Numbered from the stretch's first letter, positions 45,092 to 54,445 are shown. The stretch is DNA of 64,000 bases from Paenibacillus macerans (GCF_023715465.1 NZ_JAMBOE010000006.1:186001-250000), one strand, 5' to 3'. Program-made: numbers and translations. Notes: generated by a model not told the origin, from the letters alone.

Positions 45092-46972
45092 TTAAATTGA
45101 TTTTTTAAAGTGCTCATAATATTCAGTAATTATGTTTAGATCATGTCGATAATATTCATCATTATTATTTATGTTAGTTTTATAAAAGCTTTCTTTTGAA
45201 CAGAAATTATACGATTGTTTGTATAATTTTTGGGTGTCGGTATTTGTTCGTTTATAATAAGCATTTATTGAAATTGTTGTTAGAAACAAAGTTTTCACGC
45301 AAAGTCGGAGGTACATTTCCCTATGTAGGCCGGGATCCTGACTACAGATCTCTAAATCACTAAAAATCCGGGTAAATCCCTCGTGCTGCTCCAATCGACC
45401 TTCAATTGTTGCATAATAAGGCATTACAACCTCATCATTTATGTTCAGCGAATCGAATTCAGTTTTCTCAGCACTTCCTTCGTTCACTAGAATAAGATCT
45501 GTACTCTCTACATTTCCATATTGACATAATAGCAGCTCCCAGAACATGTGAGGATACCAGAAACATACACTATTATTCAGTTTTTCTTTAATGTATTCGA
45601 TTCCTTTATATTTTTTGAGGAGTTTATTATTAAAAATAAGGCCTGACATATAATTAGATGATAGCATAAAGTTTAACAAGGCTTCTTTTCCTGGAGCCGC
45701 AACTAAATTGGATAGCTTGTACTGTGAAGTGGATGAAGTTCTCATTACAGATACAGTATCTTTTGATGCATACAATTTATTCATGATGAAATGTAAATTA
45801 TTAAAGTTAATCAAATCCTCATCGCTTAATAATAAAATAAATTCCCCACTGGCCAATTCGCAGACTTTGCAGCAGTTATTGGCAAATCCCTGATTTTCTT
45901 CAAAGGCAAAATATTTTAATCTTCCGTCTCCAATCTCCTTAATTTTATCATAATACGCTTTTGTTTCATTTTGTGTTCCATTATTAGACAGAATAATTTC
46001 TATTTCCTCATCATAGTTGGATTGCAGCAGATGAATTATATTTTCATAAGCTCTTTTCCCTCTGTTATAACTAGGAATACAAATACTGAGTAAAACTCGA
46101 TCTCCCTTTCGATTTTCTTTAAGAATCCGGTTGTTATGAATTTCGCCTAAAATATGTTGAGGCGTCGAACCTTTATCAGAAAGGTTAATGATATTTCTTG
46201 GGAGAAATAAATTAGAGTACGAAAGATGCTCACTGAAACGATTAAGGTTATCAAATATTAATACATTAGATATAGTCGCGTCATTTAACAATGCACCTTG
46301 CAGACATGAAAAGAACTTTTCAATGTCCTTTATTATGACATAGGTTTTCTTATTTTTCTTTTTAACAGCATTAGTGTATGTAAGGACATTACTCCAATTC
46401 CAATCTTCTAATAACAAATAATCTGCAAAGGCATCTGAGGTCGGCAGTGAATGTAGTTGCTGATAATTATATAGTGTTATCTTTTCTTGTATAAGCTTTT
46501 GTTTCTTATGATATAAATAGTATTCATTCGGAATACCATTGGGGAGAAGCCAAAATGGCAATTCATCAAAAGCTACAGTTTTCTCAATATTTATGTATTT
46601 ATTCAATTGTAAAAACTTGATATTAGCTTCATAAAGGGTTTTAAATTCATTTAAGTTGGGCTCGACAAAAGCTTCTAAAAGTATTTTTTCTAAATCATCT
46701 CTTGAGTATCCATATTTCTGAGCCTTTATGAGCATCTTAAAAAACTCATTGAATTCTGACACACTAAACAAAAAATAAGCAAAAGAGATGAAGGCTTTGG
46801 CTTTATATTGAATATCAATATCTTTGTATTCCGTACTTTCAATCTTTTTTATAAGATTAATATATTCTGAATATGCTGCTTCAACCAATTCATTAGCTAA
46901 CAGATCATCTATTTTTTGTAGATCTTGATCGATCTGTTGAGTCAGCTCGGATAGTTCTTTTTTGATCATCAT
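45092..46972 (-). CDS. GT2 glycosyltransferase with long helical N-terminus
   Basis: The only clear minus-strand gene of the window. Residues 1-290 are helical and partly TPR-like, without a recognised domain. From about residue 300 a family 2 transferase follows: RVLLSICIPSYNRGKRAYEN, IILSNNGTQNETKAYYD and the metal site FILLLSDEDLINFNN. The C-terminal 180 residues are helical. The start ATG (46972) is preceded by AAAGGTG on the minus strand. AT-rich, flanked by a terminator and a divergent promoter region; it looks like an independent insertion. Donor and acceptor unknown. Confidence 0.78.
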   Translation of the reverse strand: MMIKKELSELTQQIDQDLQKIDDLLANELVEAAYSEYINLIKKIESTEYKDIDIQYKAKAFISFAYFLFSVSEFNEFFKMLIKAQKYGYSRDDLEKILLEAFVEPNLNEFKTLYEANIKFLQLNKYINIEKTVAFDELPFWLLPNGIPNEYYLYHKKQKLIQEKITLYNYQQLHSLPTSDAFADYLLLEDWNWSNVLTYTNAVKKKNKKTYVIIKDIEKFFSCLQGALLNDATISNVLIFDNLNRFSEHLSYSNLFLPRNIINLSDKGSTPQHILGEIHNNRILKENRKGDRVLLSICIPSYNRGKRAYENIIHLLQSNYDEEIEIILSNNGTQNETKAYYDKIKEIGDGRLKYFAFEENQGFANNCCKVCELASGEFILLLSDEDLINFNNLHFIMNKLYASKDTVSVMRTSSTSQYKLSNLVAAPGKEALLNFMLSSNYMSGLIFNNKLLKKYKGIEYIKEKLNNSVCFWYPHMFWELLLCQYGNVESTDLILVNEGSAEKTEFDSLNINDEVVMPYYATIEGRLEQHEGFTRIFSDLEICSQDPGLHREMYLRLCVKTLFLTTISINAYYKRTNTDTQKLYKQSYNFCSKESFYKTNINNNDEYYRHDLNIITEYYEHFKKSI

Positions 46973-47035
46973 TCGTTCAGCACCTTTTTCTATTTTTGAT
47001 TAAATTATAGCATTAATATTGGTGGTTGATTTATG

Positions 47036-47063
47036 TTTATTTATAACGATAACATGCCGATAT
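47036..47063 (+). promoter_or_regulatory. SigD-like element before the CDP-sugar operon
   Basis: A perfect SigD -10, GCCGATAT (47056-47063), lies 60 bases before the first gene; the -35 is only TTTA or TTAT at the right spacing (47036-47040). Weaker than the hag or ACP promoters, but in the correct place between divergent genes. Confidence 0.45.
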
Positions 47064-47122
47064 GATAGTATTGATACTTTTATATTTTAAAAATAGGTAG
47101 GGCCAAAAGGAGTGCCGAAATA

Positions 47123-48670
47123 ATGGGGAAAATCGTATTTGTTAAAAGCAATAAAAGCTATGCAGTTATTACAAATGAACAACTTATGTACGGCTATTCT
47201 TTATATAAGAATCTACCTGAAGATTTTTCAAGTACTTATAACCTGGAAATCAATAATTCTAATTTTGATTTTCCGCTATATCTGGATATACGCAAAAAAA
47301 TTAGTTTGAACTCGGAAGATATTGAAATATATTCAGATATAAGCCGGAATGAACTTGAAAAGATTATGAGATTAGAAATTTTGTGCAATGTCGAAAATTA
47401 TCATAATTTGTTCCATTTGGACAAAAAGATCGATATAAATTCCGCTCCAATAGTATATGGCGGCAGAGTTTACAATGAACAAGAAATGAGGAATCTTGTC
47501 GATTCTTCATTGGATTTTTGGCTTACAGCCGGAAGATACCATAAGCAATTTGAAATAGAATTTGCCGAGTATTTGGGAGTAAAATATGCGTTGTTAACAA
47601 ATTCCGGATCATCAGCAAATTTATTGGCTTTTTCAGCTTTAACTTCTCCCAAATTAAAGGAGAAGCGCATCATGCCGGGCGATGAAGTTATTACCGTAGC
47701 GGCAGGTTTTCCTACTACAGTTGGCCCCATTGTTCAAAACAAAGCTGTTCCGGTCTTTATTGATGTAGAGTTAGGAACATATAACATCATTGCAGAGCGT
47801 ATCGAAGAGGCTATTACACCAAAGACAAAAGCGATTATGATTGCCCATACCATGGGTAATCCATTCGAACTGGACAAGGTGCTGGAAGTTGCCAACAAAT
47901 ATGATCTGTGGGTCATTGAGGATAACTGCGATGCTTTAGGATCTACTTATAAAGGCAAATTAACAGGAACACATGGCCATATTGGAACGTCCAGTTTTTA
48001 TCCTCCTCATCATATGACGATGGGGGAAGGTGGAGCAGTCTATACGAATAATGCACTATTGAAGACGATCATAGAATCATTTAGAGATTGGGGGCGAGAT
48101 TGCTGGTGCCCTTCAGGTTGCGACAATACATGCGGTAAACGGTTTGGCTGGGAATTAGGCTCTCTACCTTATGGTTATGACCATAAGTACACTTATTCTC
48201 ATATAGGGTATAATTTGAGAGTTACCGACATGCAGGCTGCTGTTGGGGTGGCACAATTGAAAAAGGTTCCTGAATTTGTCCGAGCTAGAAAAAATAATTT
48301 TAATCGCTTGTACCAGGGATTAAGAGATTTAGAAGAATACTTCATCTTGCCTAGGGCAACTGTTAATTCAGATCCAAGTTGGTTTGGATTTATATTGACA
48401 GTTCGTGACGGAGCTGGATTTACCAAGAATGAGATTGTTAAATATCTTGAAGAAAAACGAATTCAAACACGCATGCTCTTTTCTGGAAATTTAATTCGTC
48501 AACCTGCGTACCAAGGCGTTAACTATAGAGTGCACGGGGACTTAACCAATACGGATAAGATATTGCATGATACATTCTTAGTGGGGGTTTATCCAGGACT
48601 TACAGATGCAATGATTGATTATGTGATCGGAAAGATAAGAGAATTTGTTCTTTCAAAAAATGCTAACTAG
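47123..48670 (+). CDS. CDP-4-keto-6-deoxyglucose 3-dehydrase (E1) with N-terminal extension
   Basis: PMP- and iron-sulfur-dependent C3-deoxygenase of 3,6-dideoxysugar synthesis (RfbH/AscC/DdhC). The [2Fe-2S] motif is complete, C-x57-C-x1-C-x7-C: Cys in DNCDALGS, then CWC and CDNTC around residues 327-337. As in true E1 enzymes the PLP lysine is replaced by His in SFYPPHHMTMGEGG. The family fold starts near residue 110 (VYGGRVYNEQEMRNLVD); the first about 105 residues are an extra domain I do not recognise, making 515 residues instead of about 437. The usual reductase partner E3 (DdhD) is not encoded in the window. Confidence 0.9.
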   Translation: MGKIVFVKSNKSYAVITNEQLMYGYSLYKNLPEDFSSTYNLEINNSNFDFPLYLDIRKKISLNSEDIEIYSDISRNELEKIMRLEILCNVENYHNLFHLDKKIDINSAPIVYGGRVYNEQEMRNLVDSSLDFWLTAGRYHKQFEIEFAEYLGVKYALLTNSGSSANLLAFSALTSPKLKEKRIMPGDEVITVAAGFPTTVGPIVQNKAVPVFIDVELGTYNIIAERIEEAITPKTKAIMIAHTMGNPFELDKVLEVANKYDLWVIEDNCDALGSTYKGKLTGTHGHIGTSSFYPPHHMTMGEGGAVYTNNALLKTIIESFRDWGRDCWCPSGCDNTCGKRFGWELGSLPYGYDHKYTYSHIGYNLRVTDMQAAVGVAQLKKVPEFVRARKNNFNRLYQGLRDLEEYFILPRATVNSDPSWFGFILTVRDGAGFTKNEIVKYLEEKRIQTRMLFSGNLIRQPAYQGVNYRVHGDLTNTDKILHDTFLVGVYPGLTDAMIDYVIGKIREFVLSKNAN

Positions 48671-48682
48671 GGGGTCCTTGTT

Positions 48683-49486
48683 GTGAAAGTAGTTATTCTT
48701 GCAGGCGGATATGGGACTAGAATAAGCGAAGAATCGCATCTTAAACCAAAGCCCATGATCGAAATAGGAGAGCGGCCGATTTTATGGCATATTATGAAGC
48801 ATTACTCTTATTATGGATTTAATGATTTTATCATTTGCTTAGGCTACAAGGGATTTTACATTAAAGAGTATTTTGCCCACTATTTTTTGCATGAATCAGA
48901 TGTGACCTTTGATTTTCAAAATAACAACCAACTCATTACTCATAATCATACAGCTGAACCTTGGAAGGTTACTTTGGTTAATACCGGTTTGGATACAATG
49001 ACTGGCGGCAGGGTAAAGAGAATTCAAAAGTACATAGGAAATGAACCATTTATGCTTACCTACGGTGATGGGGTTTCCGATGTCAATTTATCAGAATTGG
49101 TTGAGAACCATAAGCTTTATGGAAGACTTGCAACGGTTACCACAGTACAGCCAAGCGGGAGATTTGGTGCACTTACAATTACGGCAAGTAATGAGGTTAA
49201 AGGTTTTCAAGAAAAACCAAAAGGTGACGGCGCATGGATTAACGCAGGCTTTTTTGTTTTGCAGCCGGAAGTCTTCAACTATATATCTGATGACACTACT
49301 GTTTTTGAGAAGGAACCATTAGAAGGATTGGCTAAAGACGGTGAATTAATGAGTTATAAACACGAAGGGTTTTGGCAACCCATGGATACAATGAGAGATA
49401 AGAACCTACTTGAAGAGTTGTGGAAAAAAGGGAAAGCTCCTTGGAAAACATGGGACTTGGATACGGTGACGATCGATGGCGAATAA
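48683..49486 (+). CDS. rfbF: Glucose-1-phosphate cytidylyltransferase
   Basis: Makes CDP-glucose from glucose-1-phosphate and CTP. The signature VILAGGYGTRISEESHLKPKP (residues 4-24) with PMIEIGERPILWHIMKHYS is characteristic of RfbF; GFQEKPKGDGAWINAGFFV and the WQPMDTMRDKNLLEELW tail also match. The 267-residue length is standard. It overlaps rfbG by 11 bases. First step of the CDP-3,6-dideoxyhexose route encoded here. Confidence 0.95.
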   Translation: MKVVILAGGYGTRISEESHLKPKPMIEIGERPILWHIMKHYSYYGFNDFIICLGYKGFYIKEYFAHYFLHESDVTFDFQNNNQLITHNHTAEPWKVTLVNTGLDTMTGGRVKRIQKYIGNEPFMLTYGDGVSDVNLSELVENHKLYGRLATVTTVQPSGRFGALTITASNEVKGFQEKPKGDGAWINAGFFVLQPEVFNYISDDTTVFEKEPLEGLAKDGELMSYKHEGFWQPMDTMRDKNLLEELWKKGKAPWKTWDLDTVTIDGE

Positions 49487-50558
49487 AAATTTTTGGCAAG
49501 ATAAGAGGGTATTTTTGACCGGGCACACGGGTTTTAAAGGGTCTTGGTTATCGTTGTGGCTAACACAATTAGGTGCCAAAGTAACAGGATTCTCTTTGCC
49601 GCCCTCCACAAAACCTAATTTATTTGAAGTGTGTAATATTGGATCACTTATTGAAAAAAGCGTTATCGGTGATATTAGGAATTTTGAGTTGTTAGAGCAA
49701 TCAATGAAAGAAGCCAAACCGCAAATTGTTATTCATATGGCGGCTCAACCGCTTGTTAGTGAGTCTTATTTGAACCCAGTTGAAACGTATATGGTAAATG
49801 TTATGGGCACCGTTAATTTGTTAGAAACGATTAGAAGGGTTAATAATGGGAATGAAATTAAGGCTGTTGTAAACGTGACTACAGATAAGTGCTATGAGAA
49901 TAAGGAATGGTTCTGGGGGTATCGTGAGAATGAACCCATGGGCGGCTATGATCCTTATTCCAGTAGTAAAGCTTGCTCTGAGCTAGTTACGGCTTCTTAT
50001 CGGAATTCTTTTTTTAATACTGAAAATTATGAAAAACACGGTGTGGCCATTGCAACCGCAAGAGCAGGTAACGTTATCGGTGGTGGAGATTGGGCCAACA
50101 ATAGACTCGTACCCGATATAATGAAGTCTTTATTAGAGAACACTCCCATTATAGTAAGAAATCCTGACTCCATTAGACCATGGCAACATGTTCTTGAACC
50201 ATTGAGTGGATATTTATTGCTGGCGGAAAAGCTGTATCTGTATGGTTGTGAGTATGCGGAACCTTGGAACTTTGGACCTAATGACGATGATGCTAAAACC
50301 GTTCAGTGGATTGTTGAAATATTCTGCTCCAAGTGGAATGGGAATGCAGGTTTCCAAATAAGACGCGATAATCAATTTCATGAAGCGCATTATTTGAAAC
50401 TTGACTGTTCAAAAGCCAAGTATAAGTTGGGATGGGCCCCTAAATGGTCACTGGAACAATCCATTGAAAAGATCATTGATTGGAATTATGCTTACATGGA
50501 TAAAAGAAATATGCAAGAAGTTTGTGAGCATCAAATTCTTGAATACAGCAGCCTATAA
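49476..50558 (+). CDS. rfbG: CDP-glucose 4,6-dehydratase
   Basis: NAD-dependent dehydratase giving CDP-4-keto-6-deoxyglucose, the substrate of the E1 dehydrase encoded at 47123. Seen: cofactor loop TGHTGFKGSWLSLWL (about residues 15-29), HMAAQPLVSESYLNPVETY, NVTTDKCYENKEWFWGYREN, YSSSKACSEL (YxxxK) and NVIGGGDWANNRLVPD. Length 360 residues. Overlap with rfbF shows translational coupling. Confidence 0.95.
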   Translation: MANKNFWQDKRVFLTGHTGFKGSWLSLWLTQLGAKVTGFSLPPSTKPNLFEVCNIGSLIEKSVIGDIRNFELLEQSMKEAKPQIVIHMAAQPLVSESYLNPVETYMVNVMGTVNLLETIRRVNNGNEIKAVVNVTTDKCYENKEWFWGYRENEPMGGYDPYSSSKACSELVTASYRNSFFNTENYEKHGVAIATARAGNVIGGGDWANNRLVPDIMKSLLENTPIIVRNPDSIRPWQHVLEPLSGYLLLAEKLYLYGCEYAEPWNFGPNDDDAKTVQWIVEIFCSKWNGNAGFQIRRDNQFHEAHYLKLDCSKAKYKLGWAPKWSLEQSIEKIIDWNYAYMDKRNMQEVCEHQILEYSSL

Positions 50559-50576
50559 AATTTGAGGATTGAGCCA

Positions 50577-51488
50577 ATGAGAATTCTTGTAACTGGCGGG
50601 ACTGGGTTCGTAGGGAGTCACCTAGTCAAAGGGCTACTGGATGATTATCATCATGTAGTTATTTTGAAAAGAAGTTTCTCGGACACCTATAGAATTGATG
50701 GCATTTTAAACAAAGTCGTGTCGTATGATATCGATAAAATTGCAATTAATAATGTATTCGCTAATGAATGTGTAGATGTTGTTATCCATACAGCAACATC
50801 TTATGGCGGCAATGAGTCTTTAAGTGAACAAATAGAGAGTAATATTGTTTTCCCCATGAAGTTATTAGAGAACGCCATTGAGCATAAAGTACAAGCTTTT
50901 ATTAATACGGATACTTTTTTTAATAAACCTGCTCATCAGAACTATAATTATCTTAGTTCATATTCAAAAACAAAACGATACTTTTTGGAATTAGCCGATA
51001 TATTTAGGGGGAAAGGAGATACGAAATTAATAAATGCTCGTTTAGAGCATGTCTATGGACCGAATGATAACCCCAATAAATTTACTATTAATACAATCAC
51101 GCAGTTATTGAATAATGTCCCATCTTTAGAACTAACTTTTGGTGAGCAAAAGAGGGATTTTATATCGGTAGACGATGTGACTTCAGCATATCGACTCACA
51201 ATAAATAATTTGCATCTTTTTTCGGATTTTTATAACGAAATAGAAATTGGCAGAGGAATAAGTGTATCAATAAGGCACTTTATTGAATCGGCTCATTTGC
51301 TAACAAACTCCAGTACCCAACTATTATTCGGTGCTTTACCGTATCGAGAATCGGAAATTATGGATTCCTATGCCGATACTTCAAAATTAAAACAGTTGGG
51401 CTGGAGTTGGAATGATGGGATCGAGGAAGGAATAAAAAAAATAATCATTCATCTCAGCAAGCGAGCGGATCGGGAGGATTCTGAATGA
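50577..51488 (+). CDS. SDR reductase/epimerase of the CDP-dideoxyhexose pathway
   Basis: Extended SDR, 303 residues: ILVTGGTGFVGSHLVKGLL, VVIHTATSYGGNES, YLSSYSKTKRYFLEL carrying the YxxxK pair, RLEHVYGPNDNPNKFT and KRDFISVDDV. Such enzymes (abequose synthase RfbJ, paratose or tyvelose type) reduce or epimerise the 3,6-dideoxy-4-keto intermediate. The residues visible do not tell which dideoxyhexose is made. ATG 50577 after GAGGATTGAG is preferred to the longer frame from 50562. Its stop overlaps the next gene (ATGA). Confidence 0.82.
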   Translation: MRILVTGGTGFVGSHLVKGLLDDYHHVVILKRSFSDTYRIDGILNKVVSYDIDKIAINNVFANECVDVVIHTATSYGGNESLSEQIESNIVFPMKLLENAIEHKVQAFINTDTFFNKPAHQNYNYLSSYSKTKRYFLELADIFRGKGDTKLINARLEHVYGPNDNPNKFTINTITQLLNNVPSLELTFGEQKRDFISVDDVTSAYRLTINNLHLFSDFYNEIEIGRGISVSIRHFIESAHLLTNSSTQLLFGALPYRESEIMDSYADTSKLKQLGWSWNDGIEEGIKKIIIHLSKRADREDSE

Positions 51489-52549
51489 AGACATTGGCGT
51501 TGACCATGATCGTCAAAAACGAAGAGAAGGTTTTGGAGCGCTGCCTCGACAGCGTCTGTAAGCTGGTGGATGAGATTATTATTGTCGACACAGGATCAAC
51601 AGACCGCACGAAATCAATTGCTCAAGATTTCGGCGCCAAGATCTATGATTGGGTATGGAATCAAAGTTTTGCGGATGCCCGAAACGCCGCGTTAGAGTAC
51701 TCGACAAGCGATTGGAACCTGGTATTGGATGCTGATGAGTATGTAAAAAGCGAGGACGGTGCCGCTATTCGTCAGTTCATAAACGGCGAGAAGGCCATCG
51801 GCAGAGTCAAAATCGTCAACCAATTTATTGGTGATGATGGTTTGGAATCCACTGCACAAAGCTTTATATCACGGGTTTTTCCGTCCGGAGTCAGATACGA
51901 GGGCAGCATCCATGAACAATTGGTTTCCGATCTTCCCAGAATTAAGCTGCCTGTGGAGATTTGGCACGATGGTTATATGAAATCGAAAGCTGAGCGGAAT
52001 ATTCCTATTTTGAAAAAAGAAATTGAAAATAGCCCCCAAGACTCGTACTTTCATTTTCAGATCGCCAAAGAATACAGAGGGATTAACGATCATGTCCAGG
52101 CATGTCAGCATCTTAAGCAAGCGTACAGGCTGCTGACAAGAAGAGAATACTACGCTCCCAACGTTATCGTCAATTTGCTTTATGAACTGATAGAAACGGG
52201 CCAACTGGAGGCCGGCCTGCCGGTGATTCAGCAGGAAAGGGACTTTTTACGGGATTTCAGTGATTTTCATTTTACTTGCGGGATATTTTACATGAAGTTG
52301 ATTTTAAGCAATACCGCGAAATATGTCGACTTGTTTCCGCTCATTGAAGCATCATATTTGCGATGCCTGGAAATTGGAGAAACGGACCAATATGACAGCG
52401 TTAGGGGAACCGGCAGTTTTACCGCATTGCACAATTTGGGCGGCCTTTATGAAGTGATGGGGAACATAAGCAAGGCAAAGGAGTGCTATCGGGAAGCTGC
52501 AACAACGCATGGTTACCAGCCATCGACCGAAAGGTTAAAACAACTGTAA
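51485..52549 (+). CDS. GT2 glycosyltransferase with TPR-like tail
   Basis: Residues 1-175 are a family 2 transferase of the SunS/GT2-TPR kind: TLALTMIVKNEEKVLERCL, EIIIVDTGSTDRTKSIAQDF, FADARNAALEYS and metal site LVLDADEYV (near residue 80). From about residue 185 on, helical repeats follow (YFHFQIAKEYRGINDHVQA, ALHNLGGLYEVMGNISKAKE), likely the acceptor-binding part. Enzymes with this layout often modify proteins or peptides directly. It is translationally coupled to the CDP-sugar SDR, so it may use the CDP-dideoxyhexose; inferred. Confidence 0.82.
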   Translation: MKTLALTMIVKNEEKVLERCLDSVCKLVDEIIIVDTGSTDRTKSIAQDFGAKIYDWVWNQSFADARNAALEYSTSDWNLVLDADEYVKSEDGAAIRQFINGEKAIGRVKIVNQFIGDDGLESTAQSFISRVFPSGVRYEGSIHEQLVSDLPRIKLPVEIWHDGYMKSKAERNIPILKKEIENSPQDSYFHFQIAKEYRGINDHVQACQHLKQAYRLLTRREYYAPNVIVNLLYELIETGQLEAGLPVIQQERDFLRDFSDFHFTCGIFYMKLILSNTAKYVDLFPLIEASYLRCLEIGETDQYDSVRGTGSFTALHNLGGLYEVMGNISKAKECYREAATTHGYQPSTERLKQL

Positions 52550-52594
52550 GCTATTTTAGCAGAGCAGTATACGGAATTGATTGGAGCAGATGAG

Positions 52595-54385
52595 ATGAAG
52601 ACACTCACTAGCATCATTATCCTGACATACAACCAACTGGAATACACAAAGCAATGCATTGACAGCATTCGGAAATATACTGAACCGGGAACTTACGAAT
52701 TGATTGTGATTGATAACAAGTCTACCGATGGAACCCCCGAGTGGTTAAGCCAACAGCATGATATTCTGGCCGTATTGAATGATCGGAATGAAGGTTTTCC
52801 GAAAGGCTGTAATCAAGGCATAACTCTTGCTAAAGGTGAGAATGTTCTTCTTTTAAATAACGATGTAATAGTTACCCCTAGATGGCTTGATCTTTTGGTG
52901 GAGTCTTTATACAGTGATGAACGCATTGGAGCAGTAGGGCCTGTAACCAATAGCATGTCCAATTTTCAACAAATTGAAGTTCCTTATAAAACGATCGAAG
53001 AAATGTTTGTTTTTGCTGATCAGTTTAACGGAAGCAATCCAAATGTCACTGAATTTCAAGAAGCTTATGAATATAGATTGCGATTAATGGGTTATTGTTT
53101 GTTGATAAAAAGACAGGTTATCGATCAAATTGGATTACTGGATGAAAGGTTTACTCCAGGCAATTTCGAGGATGATGATTTCAGTTTTAGAATGATTGAA
53201 GCAGGCTACTATCTCGTGCTTTGTAAAAATGTTTTTATTCATCATTATGGATCAGTGTCTTTTGGCGCCAAAAATGAAAAGTACATGGCTTTAATGAATA
53301 GCAATAAACAGAAGTTTGTGGAAAAATGGGGATTTGAACCGGGGCAATCATCAATCAGAAATGATATTATTCAATTACTATGCCGTTTTAATAGGAACGC
53401 AGTTATTCGTGTATTGGAGCTCGGTTGCTTATGCGGCGGAACGCTCATGGGGATAAAAGGGAAATTTAAAAACGCGGAATTACACGGGGTTGAAGTAAAT
53501 AAGGCTGCAGCAGCGATGGCTTCAAATTTTGCGAATGTTAAAACAGCGAATATTGAGGAAAGAATTCCGGACTATCCAGCGAACTATTTCGATTATATTA
53601 TTTTAGCGGATACACTCGAGCACCTACAGGATCCATGGGAAGTTGTGAAGAATTTAAGCGGACTCCTTAAGGAAAGCGGCAAGATCGTGGCTAGTATCCC
53701 TAACTTTATGCATTATAGCATTTTGCGGGAAGTGCTTTACGGAAGAGGTATATACAAGGACCCGGGAGTAGTAGATCGTTCTCAATTGAGACTGTTTACG
53801 CAAAAAGATATTAAAGCCATATTTACAAATGCAGGCTTTTTAAATCTTCGACTATACGGTGAGACTGGCTCTATTAATGATCTGGATCAACAGTTTGTTG
53901 ATGAGCTTGTTAAATTGGCCGGCCCTTCGCTAAGAGAACAATATGAAACCAAAAAGTACCTGATAGAGGCGAATTCGTCTAATTTCGACAGTTTTATAAC
54001 GGATATAGTTGAGCGCTTAAGTTCGGATATAGAGAATGAAGAAGACCTGTTGAAATTATTGGATAGTGTCTGTGACGGCAACTTAACAAATGAGCACATT
54101 ATAAGAATTATCGATAGTTTATCTTGCAACAAAATAGAGCATGCCAATAAACTAGCGATCTTTTTTTACAACAATGGATTATTTAATATGGTGATACCCT
54201 TGTTACAATATGCGATACAACTGGATTCTAACGATGAAAATTCACTTTATAATTTAGGTTATATTCTATTTAAGTCTAATGAGCATGAATTAGCTCTGCA
54301 TTATCTAGATCAGATTCAAAATAAAGATGAGGACATTTGTCAGTTAATGGATGAGATTAGACGGGGGAGTGGGAATTTGGCTTAA
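52595..54385 (+). CDS. GT2 glycosyltransferase - methyltransferase - repeat fusion
   Basis: About 596 residues with three parts. Residues 1-250: GT2 rhamnosyltransferase-like (SIIILTYNQLEYTKQCIDSI, VIDNKSTDGTPEWL, LLNNDVIVTPRWLD, GNFEDDDFSFRM). Residues 270-430: SAM-dependent methyltransferase (VLELGCLCGGTLMGI, HGVEVNKAAAAMA, ILADTLEHLQDPWEV, IVASIPNF). Residues 440-596: helical, TPR-like at the end (ENSLYNLGYILFKSNEHELA). I place the start at ATG 52595, 9 bases after GGAG, rather than 52577. The fusion suggests that sugar transfer and capping by methylation occur on one protein; inferred. Last gene of the operon. Confidence 0.83.
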   Translation: MKTLTSIIILTYNQLEYTKQCIDSIRKYTEPGTYELIVIDNKSTDGTPEWLSQQHDILAVLNDRNEGFPKGCNQGITLAKGENVLLLNNDVIVTPRWLDLLVESLYSDERIGAVGPVTNSMSNFQQIEVPYKTIEEMFVFADQFNGSNPNVTEFQEAYEYRLRLMGYCLLIKRQVIDQIGLLDERFTPGNFEDDDFSFRMIEAGYYLVLCKNVFIHHYGSVSFGAKNEKYMALMNSNKQKFVEKWGFEPGQSSIRNDIIQLLCRFNRNAVIRVLELGCLCGGTLMGIKGKFKNAELHGVEVNKAAAAMASNFANVKTANIEERIPDYPANYFDYIILADTLEHLQDPWEVVKNLSGLLKESGKIVASIPNFMHYSILREVLYGRGIYKDPGVVDRSQLRLFTQKDIKAIFTNAGFLNLRLYGETGSINDLDQQFVDELVKLAGPSLREQYETKKYLIEANSSNFDSFITDIVERLSSDIENEEDLLKLLDSVCDGNLTNEHIIRIIDSLSCNKIEHANKLAIFFYNNGLFNMVIPLLQYAIQLDSNDENSLYNLGYILFKSNEHELALHYLDQIQNKDEDICQLMDEIRRGSGNLA

Positions 54386-54445
54386 TACTAAAGTTAGTAC
54401 TTGAGCTACCAAGAAACTCTGATCATAAACGACGTGCTTAATCTA

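Noticed and set aside
50994..51001. GCCGATAT as a SigD promoter
   Set aside because: Inside the SDR gene at 50577, with no spaced TAAA.
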